Source of the DNA: Desulfobacteraceae bacterium | Lineage (GTDB): Bacteria; Desulfobacterota; Desulfobacteria; Desulfobacterales; JAABTS01 | Assembly: GCA_011389735.1 (NCBI GenBank) | Contig: JAABTS010000045.1 | Coordinates: 1 to 36,363 of the forward strand | Length of the DNA stretch: 36,363 nucleotides | Direction: 5' to 3' | Part shown: positions 1 to 8,406 of the stretch, piece after piece | How positions within the stretch are numbered: position 1 is the first letter of the stretch | How the letters are laid out: every line of letters begins with the position of its first letter | The notes under the pieces: generated by a model | Databases searched by the model: none | Seen by the model: the letters and a program-made list of their open reading frames with translations, nothing else | What the model was told of the DNA's origin: nothing | Position numbers and translations under genes: made by a program

Positions 1-147
1 AAGGTAATGATGAATCTTGCCGATATTATTTACGTTATGGATCATGGCGAAATGATCGCCCGAGGCGTTCCCGATGAAATAAAAAACAACCCGAAAGTTA
101 TCGAAGCATATCTCGGAGGGAGCATGGCTCATGCTAAAACTGGTTGA
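1..147 (+). CDS. livG: Branched-chain amino acid ABC transporter, ATP-binding protein LivG (C-terminal fragment)
   Basis: The window opens inside this reading frame, which runs in frame 1 to a TGA at 145-147; only the last 48 codons are present. The visible residues (NLADIIYVMDHGEMIARGVP, then EIKNNPKVIEAYLGG) match the C-terminal part of LivG-type ATPases, which ends in a conserved IxxAYLG block. LivG is one of two cytoplasmic ATPases that energise import of leucine, isoleucine, valine or related substrates, or in anaerobes of aromatic or other carboxylates, through LivHM. The stop lies 17 bases inside the next gene, so the two are translationally coupled. Walker motifs lie outside the window, so the assignment rests on the tail and on the LivF neighbour. 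Confidence 0.85.
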   Translation, partial: KVMMNLADIIYVMDHGEMIARGVPDEIKNNPKVIEAYLGGSMAHAKTG

Positions 148-835
148 TATTCACAGCTATTACGGACAGATCCATGCAATCAAAGGAATTTCGTTCGAAG
201 TCAAGGAGGGGACCGTCTGTTCGTTGATCGGCGCCAATGGCGCAGGTAAATCAACCACCTTGATGAGCATCAGCCGGATTCAAAATATATCTTCCGGTGA
301 AATTTTTTTCCAGGGGAAGCCTATCCATAAATTGCCTCCCGACCAGGTTGTCAACCATGGGATTATCCAGGCGCCGGAAGGAAGGCGGATTTTCCCGTAT
401 CTTACCGTTCAGGAAAACCTGATGCTCGGAGCGTATCGGGAAAAAAACAAAAAACGAATCGCTGAAAACATGGAAAAAGGCTTTGCTTTTTTCCCTCGAT
501 TGAAAGAGCGGAAAAAACAGATGGGGGGAACCCTGTCCGGAGGCGAACAGCAGATGCTCGCCATCGCCAGGGCGCTCATGGGAAGCCCTAAACTTCTGCT
601 TCTGGACGAACCCTCCCTGGGACTCGCGCCGATCATTGTCGAAAAAATAATGGAGATCATTCACAAGATCAACAAGGACGAAGGCATCACGATACTTCTG
701 GTCGAACAGAACGCCCAGGCCGCTCTGGAACTTGCGGATTACGGTTATGTGCTGGAAACAGGACGGATCGTCCTGGAAGACGAGGCGAAAAAGCTCCTGG
801 AAAATGAGAAAGTCAAGGAAGCTTATCTCGGGTAG
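131..835 (+). CDS. livF: Branched-chain amino acid ABC transporter, ATP-binding protein LivF
   Basis: A 234-residue ATPase, the normal length for LivF. Walker A is GANGAGKST near residues 34-42, the ABC signature is LSGGEQQ near 136-142, Walker B with catalytic Glu is LLLLDEPS near 155-162, and the H-loop region (here LLVEQNAQ) follows. The EGRRIFPYLTVQENL segment is typical of LivF rather than general ABC ATPases. It pairs with LivG on the cytoplasmic face of the LivHM permease. The start is the ATG at 131, about 10 bases after a GGAGGG Shine-Dalgarno located inside the end of livG, and the genes overlap by 17 bases. The substrate cannot be read from the ATPase; the binding protein is not in the window. 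Family assignment is firm. Confidence 0.95.
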   Translation: MLKLVDIHSYYGQIHAIKGISFEVKEGTVCSLIGANGAGKSTTLMSISRIQNISSGEIFFQGKPIHKLPPDQVVNHGIIQAPEGRRIFPYLTVQENLMLGAYREKNKKRIAENMEKGFAFFPRLKERKKQMGGTLSGGEQQMLAIARALMGSPKLLLLDEPSLGLAPIIVEKIMEIIHKINKDEGITILLVEQNAQAALELADYGYVLETGRIVLEDEAKKLLENEKVKEAYLG

Positions 836-843
836 GGGTTAAA

Positions 844-920
844 TTCAATACTCGTGAATGAATGACATTCAGAGGGATTTATTGCCCGTTTTAAACAGCC
901 TGGAAGCCTGTTCTACGGGG
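844..920. repeat. Intergenic repeats after livF: one family-2 copy and one AACAGGCA-type hairpin
   Basis: Positions 844-871 carry a family-2 repeat (TTCAATACTCGTG followed by an ATGAAT..ATTCA block), related to copies at 3088, 3236, 19753, 20579, 28158 and 28504. Positions 894-920 carry a degenerate hairpin (AACAGCC..GCCTGTT then CTACGGGG) related to copies at 19652, 20650 and 28224. No coding function is apparent. Confidence 0.6.
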
Positions 921-966
921 AGATACAAAATACACGACCATTTTTTAATCGCCCTCAAAATTGGGG

Positions 967-2799
967 CTAAAATTCTTCCATATCGTCGTCATCGAAGGAA
1001 AAATCCCGTGATGTTCTCTGAGCCGGAGGCGGAGTCAATTGCCGCCGTTCCGATTCTTTATCCCGGTACTGATGAACCGTCGCCGTTTCGGATTCGGACT
1101 CGGATTTCCGTTCAGCTTTTAGTGTCTTGTTGGAATTGGCTCCGGAACCCACCAGGGAAATCAATTCTTCCACAATGCCCTGCATTTCCCTGGCCCTTGT
1201 TTTCATCTCCGCCGACGCCGACGCCGATTGCTCTGAAAACGCGGCGTTTTGCTGAATCACCTTATCCAGCTCTATTACCGCCGTGCTGATTTCATTGATT
1301 CCGATCGCCTGTTCATTTGACGCCACCGAAATTTCATCGATCAGCTCTCCGACTTTCCGGCTGTGCTGTTTTGTAGTGTCAAAAGCCTCGGACGTTTTTT
1401 CGAGAAGCATCGATCCGGTGTCGATTTCCGACACCGTATTTTCAATCAAATCTTGAGTGTTTTTAGCCGCATCGGTGGTTCGGAGCGCCAGATTGCGAAC
1501 TTCATTGGCCACGACCGCGAATCCGGCCCCGGCCTCTCCCACTCTAGCCGCCTCCACCGCGGCGTTCAACGCCAGAAGGTTTGTTTGGAAAGCGATTTCA
1601 TCGATCGTTTTGATAATGACCACGATTTCCTCGCCCCGGGATTTAATCCGGCTCATGGCGTCAATCGTTTCCTGCATGGCTTTGGTGGACGCTTGAAGCG
1701 AACTGTAAACGCCGTTTCTGTAGTCTTTGGCCTGATTTGAATTTTCTGCGTTTTTCTTGGTCATCGAAGACATTTGTTCCAGGGACGACGACGTCTCCTG
1801 TACGGTTGACGCCTGCTCCGACGCGCCTTCCGCCAATGAATGGCTCGCCGACAAGACCTTGGTGGATGCGTCGAGTACTTTTTCCGAAGCCCCGGTCAAG
1901 ATATCGATGATCCGGATCAATGGCGACGTGATCATATGAGTGATGCTCAACGCAAGGATAACGGCGATAAGGAGACAGGCGGCGGTGATCGCCAATATGA
2001 TGTTCTTACCGGTGGTTTGAGCCGCCGCCATATTTTGAGTGCATTCACGAACAATCCGTTGCGTGTTTTTCATCAAAATCGTTTCCTGGCGGTTTACGTC
2101 TTCGAGCATGGAATTGATGGCGCTTATATTCTCAATCCGTTGAAGAACAAGAGATTTATAAGATTCGACCAGCCCGGAGAAGTCAGTATCGGCCTGAGGC
2201 CATTCGGATAGCGAGGCTATCGCATTCTTCCATTTTTCAAGATAAATCCCGCTTTTTCGATGATCGGTCTGTTCGGATTCGTTATCACTATAGAATATGA
2301 GGTTTTTTTCCTGGCGCCTTGCATTCATCATATCCCTGACCGCTTCGACAGCGCCTTCTTTTTGACCCAGCCGATTTTCGACCTCGAGTCCGGCTTTATA
2401 AATCTGATCGTCCAGGTTTCGACGGGTTTCAACCAGACGGTTATAGGATTCTCCCAAATCCTCGTACGTCTGAAGCGATTCCAGAACCTGTTGAATCCAT
2501 CCTTCGAATTCGGACGAAAGCCCGATGTTTCTAGCGGATATAACTGCGGATTTCAATTTTAAAATGCATTCTTTCCACTCCCGGTAATTCGTCTTGTTGT
2601 TCGTGAGTGTGTAATTCTTTTCTTTTATTCGTGTTTCAAGGTAGTTCTGTTTGATGGCGTGCGCCGTTTCAGAAATTTCAACCTGTTTATCAATGTATCG
2701 TATGATAAAATACCCGGTGACGCCCATGCTTATGCCGAGCATTGTAATAATGGCGAATCCGATTGCAATCTTTATCCCGGCTTTCATCCTCCTGAACAT
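967..2799 (-). CDS. Methyl-accepting chemotaxis protein
   Basis: A 610-residue transmembrane chemoreceptor. TM1 is near residues 11-34 and TM2 near 266-288. They enclose a roughly 230-residue helical periplasmic sensor; its R..EKN-type motifs (RIKEKNYTL and RRQEKNLIF) suggest a helical bimodular (HBM) ligand domain. The cytoplasmic part is a long coiled coil whose signalling tip is near 393-433 ([20 protein letters not shown], then [13 protein letters not shown]), the site that contacts CheA and CheW. A Ser/Glu-rich linker leads to an acidic tail ending DMEEF, which only loosely resembles a CheR/CheB docking pentapeptide. The start ATG is preceded by AAGGAGC. No che genes are adjacent, so it is an orphan receptor. 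The ligand is unknown. Confidence 0.95.
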   Translation of the reverse strand: MFRRMKAGIKIAIGFAIITMLGISMGVTGYFIIRYIDKQVEISETAHAIKQNYLETRIKEKNYTLTNNKTNYREWKECILKLKSAVISARNIGLSSEFEGWIQQVLESLQTYEDLGESYNRLVETRRNLDDQIYKAGLEVENRLGQKEGAVEAVRDMMNARRQEKNLIFYSDNESEQTDHRKSGIYLEKWKNAIASLSEWPQADTDFSGLVESYKSLVLQRIENISAINSMLEDVNRQETILMKNTQRIVRECTQNMAAAQTTGKNIILAITAACLLIAVILALSITHMITSPLIRIIDILTGASEKVLDASTKVLSASHSLAEGASEQASTVQETSSSLEQMSSMTKKNAENSNQAKDYRNGVYSSLQASTKAMQETIDAMSRIKSRGEEIVVIIKTIDEIAFQTNLLALNAAVEAARVGEAGAGFAVVANEVRNLALRTTDAAKNTQDLIENTVSEIDTGSMLLEKTSEAFDTTKQHSRKVGELIDEISVASNEQAIGINEISTAVIELDKVIQQNAAFSEQSASASAEMKTRAREMQGIVEELISLVGSGANSNKTLKAERKSESESETATVHQYRDKESERRQLTPPPAQRTSRDFSFDDDDMEEF

Positions 2800-3030
2800 T
2801 TGTGCTCCTTATCTCGTTCTGAACGTCTTCCTTCTTGATTTCTGAACGGTTCCGGCTTCATTCATGTCAAAAATCCTTGAAGCATTGATAATATACCCAT
2901 TCCAAGAAGTGGGACAAGCATTATAAGGTTCTTTTTTTAATTCCTCAATGGAAAAATAATTTTTTTTATGAATCCGTATCATATATTGCCGAACTTTCAA
3001 ATTTAATTTCGAGCCTCAATTATTCCATGA

Positions 3031-3066
3031 TTTTCAAAAATTTAATTACACAAAGCGGCGGGCCGG
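3031..3066 (+). repeat. Dispersed repeat family 1, copy
   Basis: Copy of an approximately 40-bp repeat whose consensus runs CTATAGTTTTC, a GGAAATTnAATTTCAC block, then AAGGCGGCGGGCCCGG. Other copies start near 8430, 9805, 10077 (-), 13243, 15201, 15311 (-), 17862, 19931, 20834 and 28081 (-). All are intergenic. Confidence 0.6.
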
Positions 3067-3136
3067 CAAATACGGCTTCAATTAAAACCAATACCCGTGA
3101 ACGAATACCATTCAGCCGGTTTTTTTTCGTAGAACA

Positions 3137-3230
3137 GGCGTCCTTCATAAACCCAGGAAAGTGGTTGACACTTTCCAAATCGGGATCGGGATCCCGATTT
3201 CAAAGTGTAAACTGACAGATGAAGGATGCC
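3137..3230 (+). mobile_element. Short copy of a non-autonomous mobile element (MITE-like) with GGCATCCTTCAT ends
   Basis: The 94-bp unit starts GGCGTCCTTCAT and ends ATGAAGGATGCC, so it has near-perfect 12-bp terminal inverted repeats. Inside are a hairpin GGAAAGTG-GTTGA-CACTTTCC and a minimal GATCGG core. It is the same element as 5428-5583 in the opposite orientation but lacks the expanded hexamer core. Its left end also fuses to a CGTAGAACAGGC motif shared with the hairpin family, suggesting insertion into such a hairpin. I see no target duplication at this copy. It encodes no protein. Confidence 0.7.
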
Positions 3231-3265
3231 AAAATATGAATTGTATTCATGCACGGATATTGCAA

Positions 3266-5422
3266 TTAAAACAAAATTCCAAAAAGGAAAGCCGTTCCGG
3301 ACAGCAGGACGACGGTGTCCGCAGCGCCCACAAACGGGATCAGGATAAGAGCGCCGGCAACCGATCCGATGCCGCCTCCTAGAGCATCCGCCGCATATAT
3401 CGACGACACTGATAAAGCCGGTTCTTTTTTGAAAATGAAGGTAACGTATGCGAAAACGCCGGCTACAAGAAATCCGTTTATGAACAGGAATCCGGAGACG
3501 AGGGCCAGCGATCCGGACAAATCCATCGCCATGAACATGAAAAACAAAGCGTTGAGAAAACCGAAAGCGAAAAACAGCAGCCGGCTGACGTGCTTGACGC
3601 CGGTTTTCCCCATTTTTAGGCGGAATTCCATATATTCGAAAACCGATATCGATCCTGCTGCGAGCCCCGCCATGAACATCATGAGCAAGACGCCGATATT
3701 TTGGAACAAGACGCCGCAATTGATTTCGTAGTCGAGGATCAGCACCGATTCCATGATCATCCCGGTGCAGGCGGCGGCCAATATTTGAAGCAGTCCCGGG
3801 ATTTCAGGGTTTCGCCGCCCAATGAATCGGCCTGCAATTCCTATCGCCAGGCAAACAATAACGGCGGCGGCTCCGGTCAAGAAAGCGGAAGGCGCCTTGA
3901 TCCGATCGTCGAATCCAATGAATTTAGATACAAAATGCATCATGGCGTATCGATAGGCGGCCGGAGACGTGTCTGAATTGGGATCTACGCCGGCGGATTG
4001 CAGATTGTCCTGAACTGCGGCGAACCGGTCGTTTGTGTAAGCATAGCGGATATAGGCGGGCGGAATGGATCCGGCGGCTATTCCCCGGCTTATAAATCGT
4101 GAAATCAACCGTTTCGGTTCTCGAATCAGAGCGCTTTCGGACGCCATAAAAATATCGGTTTCGCCCGGAATCACGATGACATCGGAAAAAATGGAATTTA
4201 CGGCGCTGTAAACTGCGGCGTTTCGTTTGAGCAATGCAGGCGTCCATAGATTTTCGGACGACGGCAATTGAAAAACGAGGATGCCGTTAGAAGCCAGACG
4301 GGAGCGGCAAAGATCGAAAAACTCAATCGTGTAAAACCGGTTCGAACGTCCGGAATTCGGAGGAGGAGCGGCCAGAAAGATGATATCGTACTCGTCCGCG
4401 CTTTCAAGAAAAGTCCTCGGATCGGCGCATTCGATATTCACCTGCGGCGAATAGGGCTCCGGTCCGAAATGAGACGGAGCAACACTTCTAATCGTATCGA
4501 TCAGCATCCGGTTGACTTCGACATAATCGACAATAAGCGGATCATGTTTTCGGACTTCCCTGACAACGCCCGATTCGCCGGCGCCGCATATGAGAATGGA
4601 TTCAGGACGTTCATGCTGTACGGCGGTCATGTGAACGAATTTTTCGGACGCCGCGCTTTGTGAATCTAACCGTAAAGCTCCGTTATCAAATATTATCACC
4701 TGATTTTCCCGTTTGACCACGGTAAGCCGGCCGTAAGGCGAATCTTTAGATAGTATCAGATCGGGATGGTTCCATGCCGTCATCCAGTGATCGATTCGGG
4801 ATGAAAAAACCAGGACGATCATTATCAAGAACAGCGGGATTAAAGCCGGATACCTGATTCGGGATTCGGCGCCGGAATGGAGCGCCCCAAAGCTCATTCC
4901 GGCGGCTACGGCCGAACAGACCACGGCAATTGAAAAATTGCCGATTTGAAGTCCAAGCAGTATGGTGGACAGCAATCCGCCCGCGATTCCGCCGGTGCTT
5001 TCGATCGTATACGCCCATGCAAGAGAACCGCCCCGCCCGCAATACTGTTTCGCGGTCCACTGAAACAGGAGACCGTAGGAAAAACCGGTGGGAAAAAGGA
5101 TGATCAAAAGAGCGAAGATTTGTTTCAGGATCGGAAGATACGTCCCCGTGACGCCTCCCAATGTGAAATGTATCGACCGTGCGGCGGCGATCTCGAGCGG
5201 AATGATCAGCCCTGCGATTAAAAACAACAGAGCGATCGAGGTTCGGGACGGCGTGAAACTACGCCGTCCCCAATATGCGCCGGCGGCGGTGCAGGCCATC
5301 CATCCGCCAATGGAAAGAATATATGTCAGTTCCTCGCCGTAAAAGGCGACATTCAATTCTCTGAGCACCGCCACCTGGCCAAGAATGGAGGTCAGGCCGA
5401 CAATAAAAAGTTGGAAAGGCAT
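3266..5422 (-). CDS. Membrane-embedded spermidine/spermine synthase-like protein
   Basis: A 718-residue protein with three parts: an N-terminal block of hydrophobic helices (about residues 1-190), a central soluble domain of the spermidine-synthase/methyltransferase fold (about 220-480), and a C-terminal block of further membrane helices (about 500-718). The SAM-type nucleotide motif is ILICGAGESG near residue 274, followed by VDYVEVNRMLID. The usual GGGDGG aspartate position holds Glu, and the gate-keeping loop is poorly conserved, so aminopropyl transfer is not assured. It is the third gene of an operon after the radical SAM and Memo-AMMECR1 genes, and this company suggests a shared envelope-associated function of unknown substrate. 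Its start codon sits directly beside an inserted mobile element, whose terminal AAGGA now lies about nine bases upstream of the ATG. Confidence 0.85.
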   Translation of the reverse strand: MPFQLFIVGLTSILGQVAVLRELNVAFYGEELTYILSIGGWMACTAAGAYWGRRSFTPSRTSIALLFLIAGLIIPLEIAAARSIHFTLGGVTGTYLPILKQIFALLIILFPTGFSYGLLFQWTAKQYCGRGGSLAWAYTIESTGGIAGGLLSTILLGLQIGNFSIAVVCSAVAAGMSFGALHSGAESRIRYPALIPLFLIMIVLVFSSRIDHWMTAWNHPDLILSKDSPYGRLTVVKRENQVIIFDNGALRLDSQSAASEKFVHMTAVQHERPESILICGAGESGVVREVRKHDPLIVDYVEVNRMLIDTIRSVAPSHFGPEPYSPQVNIECADPRTFLESADEYDIIFLAAPPPNSGRSNRFYTIEFFDLCRSRLASNGILVFQLPSSENLWTPALLKRNAAVYSAVNSIFSDVIVIPGETDIFMASESALIREPKRLISRFISRGIAAGSIPPAYIRYAYTNDRFAAVQDNLQSAGVDPNSDTSPAAYRYAMMHFVSKFIGFDDRIKAPSAFLTGAAAVIVCLAIGIAGRFIGRRNPEIPGLLQILAAACTGMIMESVLILDYEINCGVLFQNIGVLLMMFMAGLAAGSISVFEYMEFRLKMGKTGVKHVSRLLFFAFGFLNALFFMFMAMDLSGSLALVSGFLFINGFLVAGVFAYVTFIFKKEPALSVSSIYAADALGGGIGSVAGALILIPFVGAADTVVLLSGTAFLFGILF

Positions 5423-5427
5423 TGATC

Positions 5428-5583
5428 GGCATCCTTCATCTGTCAGTTTTCACTTTGAAATCGGGATCGCTATCGGGATCGGGATCGCTATCGCTATCGA
5501 GAGCGAATTGTTTCGATCCCGATAGCGATCCCGATCCCGACTTGGAAAGTGTCAACCACTTTCCTGGGTTTATGAAGGATGCC
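5428..5583 (-). mobile_element. 156-bp MITE-like element with 9-bp target duplication and expanded hexamer core
   Basis: The unit is bounded by perfect 12-bp inverted repeats GGCATCCTTCAT (5428-5439) and ATGAAGGATGCC (5572-5583), and flanked by identical GCATTGATC at 5419-5427 and 5584-5592. This is a clear target-site duplication, with the match extending three more bases by chance. Relative to the copy at 3137-3230 it carries a longer core of GATCGG, GCTATC and related hexamers around an AACAATTCGCTCTCG centre shared with the copy near 29860. It has no coding capacity. The duplicated target contains the ATG of the downstream minus-strand gene, and the element's TTGACA-containing hairpin points toward that gene. 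Confidence 0.85.
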
Positions 5584-5604
5584 GCATTGATCGGCGGATA
5601 GGTC

Positions 5605-7131
5605 TTATTGAAAATCGGATTCACTGAACACGATGGCCTGAAAAATGTAAAATCGCATGCCATTTTTCCAGCTATCGGAACTTAACCCCGCTTTTCGGCT
5701 CAGACGAGACAGCATTTCGGACCGGTTCCAGCCCTGCTCCACCGCCACCTGCGGCAGAAAAACGGCGGACCGGCCGTTTTTTTTGATGACCGTCCCGTCA
5801 ATCCCGATTCTGATTTCCTCATATCCATCGACTTCGCATATAGGCGTCAGCACCGATATTTCAATTTCGATTTCGTCCAGTTCTTCCGGAGCCAGGGGAC
5901 TGAAACGGCGGTCGTTAAACGCCGCCTGAACCGCCATTTTTCCCACTACCAGACATAGAGGCGTATCTTCCGCCATATGGCCGATACAACCTCTTAATTC
6001 ATGACCTTGTTTGAGCGTCACAAACGCGCCCTGACGATTATACAGCTTCGGAGCGAACCCTCTGGCCAGAGGGGCGGTTTGAGTGGTCGCCATTTGTTCG
6101 ATCGTTTTTCGCGCAAACGCCAGCAGAGCCTTTTTATCATTATCGGTCAATTCAGTTTTTCCTTTTGCATCAGCCACTTCATAGGGATTGAATTGGAAAC
6201 CGGGACACTGCGATAATTTGAAGAAGGCCGCGGCGCCGTACCCGACAACCCGGGATGAATCGCCGATTACCGTGTCTCCGGAATTGGCGTAGCTGACAAT
6301 CTTTGCGCAATTCGCGCCGAGCGCTTTGGCGGCGGTTACGGCCGTCATGATCGGTCCCGCTCCGCAGGCCGCTGTGGAAAGCCCGTGTACGCCGCCGACC
6401 GGCTTTTTGAGCGCTCCGGATATGGCTTCGATATCCATTTCGCTGACAGCGGCAAGAGTGGCGCGATCAACCTTGTATGCGTCCTTTGTATCCGGATAAT
6501 GAGACAGATCGGAACTGGCGACGATCAAAACGTTCCGTGATTTCACGACATCGGCAAGAATCGAACCGAATCTGGAGCATCGGTCACGATCAGCGTTTCC
6601 GATCACAACCGGGAGAATTTTTGTATTCGGGAAAAGGGTCTGGATAAAGGGGATCTGCACTTCAATGGAGTGTTCCCGTTGGTGAAGGCTGTTTTCAAAT
6701 TCAATGAAATCCGCGGATTTTACCAGGATTTCCGCCAGATCAGTATCGATGTCCGCGATTCCCAGAGGCGTTTTAAAACCTGCGCCGTCGTAAACCGCTA
6801 TCTTGTCATATCCGCCGGTGGTGTGGTTTGCGCCCAGAATCACCGCCTGATCATATTTGTGGCCCGCCGCCTGATTGAATGCGTCCGCCGCGATCTGTCC
6901 CGAATAAACATATCCGGCGTGGGGAGCGATGAGCGCAACCGGACGCTCTCCGCCGCCCGTCTTTGCGTTTTCCAGCATGGCGGTGATTCCCTCTTTCAGA
7001 ACATGGGGATTTTTGGCGTAAAACCGGCCCGCAACCGCAGGTTGCCGTATTGTATTCGCGCAGGAGATCGATAAAAACGCGGAAACGCCGATCACCGCCA
7101 GAACTATGGTTATTATGCCCTTATTTTTCAT
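5605..7131 (-). CDS. Exported AmmeMemoRadiSam system protein B-A fusion (Memo domain + AMMECR1 domain)
   Basis: A 508-residue protein from the ATG at 7131, chosen because GAGGAG lies just upstream; an earlier in-frame ATG at 7143 overlaps that site. Residues about 3-22 form a hydrophobic signal segment followed by Cys24, so it is secreted or possibly a lipoprotein (the lipobox is poor). The Memo-like domain (about 29-300) shows QPAVAGRFY, the APHAGYVYSG histidine, HSIEVQIPF and SSDLSHY, residues that line the metal or active site in the family. The AMMECR1 domain (about 315-505) shows the invariant LRGCIGHM near residue 378. Memo and AMMECR1 proteins are usually separate and accompanied by a radical SAM enzyme; here they are fused and follow it by 15 bases. 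The biochemical reaction is unknown. Confidence 0.9.
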   Translation of the reverse strand: MKNKGIITIVLAVIGVSAFLSISCANTIRQPAVAGRFYAKNPHVLKEGITAMLENAKTGGGERPVALIAPHAGYVYSGQIAADAFNQAAGHKYDQAVILGANHTTGGYDKIAVYDGAGFKTPLGIADIDTDLAEILVKSADFIEFENSLHQREHSIEVQIPFIQTLFPNTKILPVVIGNADRDRCSRFGSILADVVKSRNVLIVASSDLSHYPDTKDAYKVDRATLAAVSEMDIEAISGALKKPVGGVHGLSTAACGAGPIMTAVTAAKALGANCAKIVSYANSGDTVIGDSSRVVGYGAAAFFKLSQCPGFQFNPYEVADAKGKTELTDNDKKALLAFARKTIEQMATTQTAPLARGFAPKLYNRQGAFVTLKQGHELRGCIGHMAEDTPLCLVVGKMAVQAAFNDRRFSPLAPEELDEIEIEISVLTPICEVDGYEEIRIGIDGTVIKKNGRSAVFLPQVAVEQGWNRSEMLSRLSRKAGLSSDSWKNGMRFYIFQAIVFSESDFQ

Positions 7132-7146
7132 GTCGCTCCTCATCTT

Positions 7147-8406
7147 CTATTTGAATACGCCGGCGATTTCAGTATCACAATACTTGCACCGCTCCTTGGT
7201 CAGATTGTTCCCGGTTATGAAAAATCCAACCCGCTCGATCACGATTTTACCGCAATTGTAACAATAGGTGTGATTGCCGGGATGTCCGGGAATATTGCCG
7301 ACATAAGGATACCGGATTCCCTCTGATTTGGCCGTTTCATAAGCGGCTTCCAGGGTGGACCGGGGGGTTGGAGGCAGGTTTTTCATCAGATATGCCGGAT
7401 GAAATCGTGTAAAATGGATTGGAACGTCGGGACCCAGCTCGCCGGAAATCCATTTGGCGAGTTCCGTCATCATTTTTTTAGAATCGTTCAGTGTGGGAAC
7501 CACCAGGTTTACGAGTTCAAGGTGGACTCCACGCCCGGCTATCTGACGAATGCTGCGCAAAACCGGATCCAGTTTCGCCTTGCAGACCCTGGAATAAAAT
7601 TCCGGGCTGTATCCTTTGAGATCGATTTTGATAGCGTCGAGTACGTCGCACATATCCGACAAGGGCGCCTCATTCATATATCCGCAACTGATCAGGACGC
7701 TGCGAATATTCTGTTTGCGGGCTTGTTCGGCGATATCCAGCAAATATTCCGTGAATACGGCCGGTTCGTTATAGGTAAAGGCGATCACCGGGGCTTTCTT
7801 GTGAGCCGCAGCTTTGACGACGGCGTGAGGCGGAATGATTTTGCCGTTATAGTCTTCCGGTTTGGCCTGGGATATTTCCCAGTTCTGGCAGAATGCACAT
7901 TCTAGCGGGCAACCGGAAGTGGCCAGTGAATAAGCCGATGAACCGGGAAGAAAATGGTATAAAGGTTTTTTTTCGATGGGATCTACATGAACCGTGATCG
8001 GCCTGCCGTATACGAGGCTTTTCAATTTTCCGCCGTCGTTGAATCGAGCTTTGCAGGCGCCGCGCTCGCCGGCTGGGATCAAACATTCGCGGGCGCACAG
8101 CAAGCATTTGACCACACCCTTGTGATCAAAAGATTTTCCTTTTATAGCCTCGTCCGGTAAATGGCAGGCCGTGCATCCGGCGGCGCCGGATTCTGCTGAC
8201 GCCCAGTAACCGGCGACCGGAGCCGTTTTGAGAATCGCTTTGAAACCGCCGGACAATACGCCGGCCTGTACTACCGTATTGGAAATAAAATTATCGGCGA
8301 TCATGCAAACAGCGCCGGTTCCACTCAAAAAGACGCCGGAACGAATCGCCGCATCAGGAATTTTTGCAAGAAACTCTCGCCGGGTCAATCGGTCTGGATC
8401 TTTCAT
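7147..8406 (-). CDS. AmmeMemoRadiSam system radical SAM enzyme with Tat-type leader
   Basis: A 419-residue radical SAM protein. The [4Fe-4S]-SAM motif is CPLECAFC (Cys166, Cys170, Cys173), in the CxxxCxxC spacing of the PflA-like group. Around it are the TSGC start and the AFTYNEPAVF strand typical of the AmmeMemoRadiSam enzyme. Extra cysteine motifs occur: CTACH at 78-82, which has the form of a haem c site, a CLLC..C..C cluster near 100-117, and a C-terminal CYNC...CKYC pair that may bind zinc or iron-sulfur. The N-terminus TRREFLAK followed by a hydrophobic stretch looks like a twin-arginine signal, which would export a folded cluster-bearing enzyme. It is the first gene of the three-gene operon. 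The family's substrate is not established. Confidence 0.9.
   Translation of the reverse strand: MKDPDRLTRREFLAKIPDAAIRSGVFLSGTGAVCMIADNFISNTVVQAGVLSGGFKAILKTAPVAGYWASAESGAAGCTACHLPDEAIKGKSFDHKGVVKCLLCARECLIPAGERGACKARFNDGGKLKSLVYGRPITVHVDPIEKKPLYHFLPGSSAYSLATSGCPLECAFCQNWEISQAKPEDYNGKIIPPHAVVKAAAHKKAPVIAFTYNEPAVFTEYLLDIAEQARKQNIRSVLISCGYMNEAPLSDMCDVLDAIKIDLKGYSPEFYSRVCKAKLDPVLRSIRQIAGRGVHLELVNLVVPTLNDSKKMMTELAKWISGELGPDVPIHFTRFHPAYLMKNLPPTPRSTLEAAYETAKSEGIRYPYVGNIPGHPGNHTYCYNCGKIVIERVGFFITGNNLTKERCKYCDTEIAGVFK

Larger units (their letters stand above)
2800..3265. other. Gene-poor intergenic region with four repeat copies
   Basis: I see no convincing gene in these 466 bases. Positions 2880-3030 are A/T-rich. 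Then come a family-1 repeat (3031-3066), a family-2 repeat (3088-3114), the mobile-element-like repeat at 3137-3230, and an inverted family-2 copy (3236-3262). The region separates the divergently transcribed promoter side of the chemoreceptor from the 3' end of the spermidine-synthase-like gene. Confidence 0.6.

Noticed and set aside
2809-3000. 63-codon minus-strand open frame upstream of the chemoreceptor
   Set aside because: It lies in A/T-rich repeat-bordered sequence, has no recognisable motif or good ribosome binding site, and its end abuts the chemoreceptor promoter region.
5436-5663. Minus-strand frame with DSDSDPDPDSDP peptide repeats
   Set aside because: The repeat peptide is a translation of the hexamer core of the mobile element, and the frame overlaps the Memo-AMMECR1 gene end.
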